The translations under genes and the position numbers were made by a program. Shown here piece after piece: positions 33,562-35,559 of a stretch of DNA of 35,559 nt. The DNA comes from Aggregatilineales bacterium (GTDB lineage: Bacteria; Chloroflexota; Anaerolineae; Aggregatilineales; Ch27). The stretch's first letter is position 1. Each line of letters begins with the position of its first letter. The stretch is from contig JARKOQ010000052.1 in assembly GCA_029976005.1 (NCBI GenBank), positions 1 to 35,559 on the forward strand. The letters are read 5' to 3'. The notes under the pieces were generated by a model. It did not search any database, had not been told where the DNA came from, and was given only the letters and a program-made list of their open reading frames with translations.

Positions 33562-33689
33562 GTGTGTTCTAAATGGGAGGAGCACGCTAGTATAGGGCGG
33601 TTTGCGCCCCCAGGCGCGGCGACTCCTCGCTCGCCGGGCGTGGGGAATGAGCGTGAACGGGTCAGGCCGTCCCGTTGAGGAGGTGGGTT

Positions 33690-34841
33690 TTGCTGGAAAC
33701 CAACACGAGCGTGGCGTCATCGACGATCGAGTTCCGGATGGAGCCGGTCCGGCTGGGTACGCTGGGATCGCTCCGCCTGCCCATGCCCCACGTCAACCCC
33801 AGACGGCTGCGACGGCGGATGCTGCACGGGCTGGCCCACGCTTTTCAGGACATTCTGACTCACACGACCGTGCGCGGCCTGGAGAACATCCCCGCCCACG
33901 GCCCGCTGCTGGTGCTGCCCAACCACGTCTCCAACCTCGATGGTCCGATGGTGCTGGCCAACTACCCGCGCCAGATGGAAATGGTCGGGCCGGGCGACTT
34001 CAAGATGATCACCCTCAAGGACTGGATGCTGCGCGCCTACGGGATGACTTTCATCAAGCGCGGCTTTGCCGATACCGAGGGCCTCAAGGCCCTGATCGCC
34101 CACCTCAAGGCCGGACGCGACCTGCTGATGTTCCCCGACGGCGGGATGTGGGAAAAACGCCGTCTGGAAGCCAAGCCGGGCGCGGCGTACCTCTCCCAGG
34201 TGACCGGGGCGCGCATCCTGCCGGTGGCAATCGGGGGCACGTACCTCAAATCCCTCTCGGCGTTCCGGCTGGAAATGCCGGAACTGACCGTGACCTTTGG
34301 CAAGGTCATGCCGGCCGTGCCGGTCAGCCACGACCGCCGCCGGCGCGAGGCCGATCTGGACGCCGCGTCCCAGGAGATCATGGATCGCATCGCCGATCTG
34401 CTGGAGCCGCGCGAGCGGGAAATGTACGCCCGCTGGGGGCGGGAGCAGTTCCGGCTGCAGGTGGCATTCGGCGACGACCACGGCGACCCGGTGGCCTACA
34501 CCGGCCCGGAACTGCCGGAGATGGCTGCCCTGGCCGAGTTCATGTCCCGGCCCAACCTGTTCCGGCCGATGTGGCAGAACACCGGACTGGATATGCTGCC
34601 TTTCCGCGAGGCGCGCTACTTCGCCCCGGTCGAACTCCAGATCGCGGCCCGCGAACTGCTGGAGACACTGCAAGGGCCATTCGAGCGCTATATTCCCTAC
34701 CGGTTGGGCGACGCGGCGGCCCTCGAAGTCCAGGACTCGTTGCGAACCCTCCTGGTCGTGGGGGAATGGGCCAGCGCCCACGGCGCGCGTGTCCGGCTGA
34801 CGCCGCTGTGCGCCGATCCCGCCTTCGCGGGCACGGATTGA
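33690..34841 (+). CDS. PlsC-like acyltransferase with extra C-terminal domain, copy 2
   Basis: 383 residues, clearly paralogous to copy 1: NH79VSNLD84 (HX4D), MFPDGGMWEKR, GARILPVAIGG and the same C-terminal domain (RPNLFRPMWQNTGLDMLPF, EARYFAPVELQIAARELLE). I take the TTG at 33690 because GAGGAGG lies 6 bases before it; the TTG at 33675 overlaps that site and the ATG at 33738 has none. An N-terminal stretch of about 60 residues with no counterpart in copy 1 precedes the domain. The function is presumably lipid acylation, maybe with a different chain or acceptor than copy 1. Confidence 0.85.
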   Translation: MLETNTSVASSTIEFRMEPVRLGTLGSLRLPMPHVNPRRLRRRMLHGLAHAFQDILTHTTVRGLENIPAHGPLLVLPNHVSNLDGPMVLANYPRQMEMVGPGDFKMITLKDWMLRAYGMTFIKRGFADTEGLKALIAHLKAGRDLLMFPDGGMWEKRRLEAKPGAAYLSQVTGARILPVAIGGTYLKSLSAFRLEMPELTVTFGKVMPAVPVSHDRRRREADLDAASQEIMDRIADLLEPREREMYARWGREQFRLQVAFGDDHGDPVAYTGPELPEMAALAEFMSRPNLFRPMWQNTGLDMLPFREARYFAPVELQIAARELLETLQGPFERYIPYRLGDAAALEVQDSLRTLLVVGEWASAHGARVRLTPLCADPAFAGTD

Positions 34842-34851
34842 CGCGGTCGCC

Positions 34852-35559
34852 CTAGCGTTCCTTGGGGAACCAGGGGAAAAAGGCCGGGGTGCGGGCGATA
34901 TAGTCGCGGTACTGCGGCTTGCTCTCGGCCAGGGTCTTTTCCAGCATGGCCACCCCGGAAACACGCACCAGCAGGTAGGTCATCAGCAGTGGGCTGAAAA
35001 TCGTCCACCAGCCGCCGGCCGCGGCGGCGATCAGCCAGAAGGCCCACCACTGCACGGCGTCCCCAAAGTAGTTCGGATGGCGCGTATAGTGCCAGAATCC
35101 GCGGTCGAGCACCTTGCCCCGATTATTCGGATCGCGCTTGAACTGGCGAAGCTGCCAGTCCCCGCCCGCCTCGAAGGCGAAGCCGATCGCCCACACGACG
35201 ATCGCCAGCCCATCCAGCAGGCCGAGCGTGGCTGGTTGCGGGCTGATCTGGGCGGCCAGGAGGGGGGCGGAAACGATCCACAGCAGCAACCCTTGCAGGA
35301 GAAACACTTGAAGGTAGCTGCGCCACCACCAGCGCGGACCGTACTGGGTGCGCCAGGCCGCGTAGCGGAAGTCTTCCGGCTTGCCAATGTTGCGCGCGCC
35401 AATGTGCAGCGACAGGCGCAGGCCCCACAGGGCAACCAGAGCCAGGATCAACAGCTTGCGTGGGGCGGCGCCATCGGGGGTCAGGGCGGCATACACCAGC
35501 GCGACGATCACGAAGCCCGTCCCCCAGAAAATATCGACGATGCTCGAATCCTTGATGGC
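34852..35559 (-). CDS. DUF1295 membrane protein (steroid-reductase/ICMT-like), 5' end off window
   Basis: The frame is open to the window edge and reads AIKDSSIVDIFWGTGFVIVA there, matching the N-terminal part of DUF1295 proteins, so the true start lies beyond 35559 and the GTG at 35511 is internal. The visible 235 residues have about five membrane helices and the family C-terminus: GFWHYTRHPNYFGDAVQWWAF (RHPNYFG is the cofactor-site motif shared with 5-alpha reductases and isoprenylcysteine methyltransferases) and PQYRDYIARTPAFFPWFP. Bacterial members are thought to act as NADPH-dependent reductases on lipids, without firm substrate. It is convergent with the acyltransferase, 10 bases apart. 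Confidence 0.85.
   Translation of the reverse strand, partial: AIKDSSIVDIFWGTGFVIVALVYAALTPDGAAPRKLLILALVALWGLRLSLHIGARNIGKPEDFRYAAWRTQYGPRWWWRSYLQVFLLQGLLLWIVSAPLLAAQISPQPATLGLLDGLAIVVWAIGFAFEAGGDWQLRQFKRDPNNRGKVLDRGFWHYTRHPNYFGDAVQWWAFWLIAAAAGGWWTIFSPLLMTYLLVRVSGVAMLEKTLAESKPQYRDYIARTPAFFPWFPKER

Overview
This window is a GC-rich bacterial chromosome segment (AT-richer only in a few intergenic gaps) with dense, often overlapping genes, frequent GTG and TTG starts and strong AGGAGG-type ribosome binding sites. The lipoproteins with Thr/Pro-rich linkers, the membrane ETF:quinone-oxidoreductase-like iron-sulfur protein, the baeRF-family protein and the general gene mix suggest a Chloroflexota (Anaerolineae-like) organism. 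That placement is an inference from style and family content; no rRNA or tRNA gene, CRISPR array or insertion sequence is visible.

Layout. 1-4094 (minus strand): end of a small operon with a membrane Fe-S oxidoreductase resembling EMO and a downstream membrane-anchored protein cut by the window edge; an exopolysaccharide-type sugar transferase followed by an unusually structured 190-base segment ending in a clean terminator; a small two-CxxC protein. 4562-7970 (plus): lipoprotein, PhnP-like metallo-hydrolase, a HAD protein with a degraded active site and a soluble P-type-ATPase-like HAD. 8001-8573 (minus): small lipoprotein. 8818-18946 (plus): a roughly 10-kb fatty-acid beta-oxidation locus: TetR regulator with two palindromic operators on its promoter, ferredoxin, FixC/geranylgeranyl-reductase-like flavoprotein, two tandem acyl-CoA dehydrogenases (only the second keeps the usual catalytic Glu), CAAX-type membrane protease, FadN-type hydroxyacyl-CoA dehydrogenase/enoyl-CoA hydratase, uracil-DNA glycosylase-like protein, and thiolase. 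19236-21539: histidine kinase and two stand-alone receivers. 21564-22475 (minus): membrane protein with a TPR-like N-terminus and PPC-like exterior. 22665-24260: four tandem paralogous small two-helix membrane proteins with a near-identical C-terminal acidic helix, then a SIS-domain sugar isomerase/deaminase. 25422-26567: baeRF3-like protein with lower GC. 26691-28178 (minus): KDPG aldolase and a MinD/ParA-like ATPase. 28350-29519: beta-propeller lipoprotein. 29722-31134 (minus): aspartate kinase, divergent from glycerate kinase and two tandem PlsC-like acyltransferases sharing an extra C-terminal domain (31312-34841). The end holds a DUF1295 membrane protein that runs off the window.

How it works together. 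The beta-oxidation genes supply dehydrogenation, hydration, oxidation and thiolysis. The ferredoxin/flavoprotein pair and, 7 kb away, the EMO-like protein are plausible electron exits to the quinone pool. No electron-transfer flavoprotein or acyl-CoA ligase is in the window.

The most unusual non-coding feature is a family of composite intergenic elements (at least six copies) built from tandem 7-nt units and a GCGTCnAGGCGAAAAGC core. They sit mostly between the stop codon of one gene and the ribosome binding site of the next, and are densest inside the beta-oxidation operon. The second is the 2391-2580 segment, which can fold into two hairpins inside crossing stems (a pseudoknot) immediately before a terminator.
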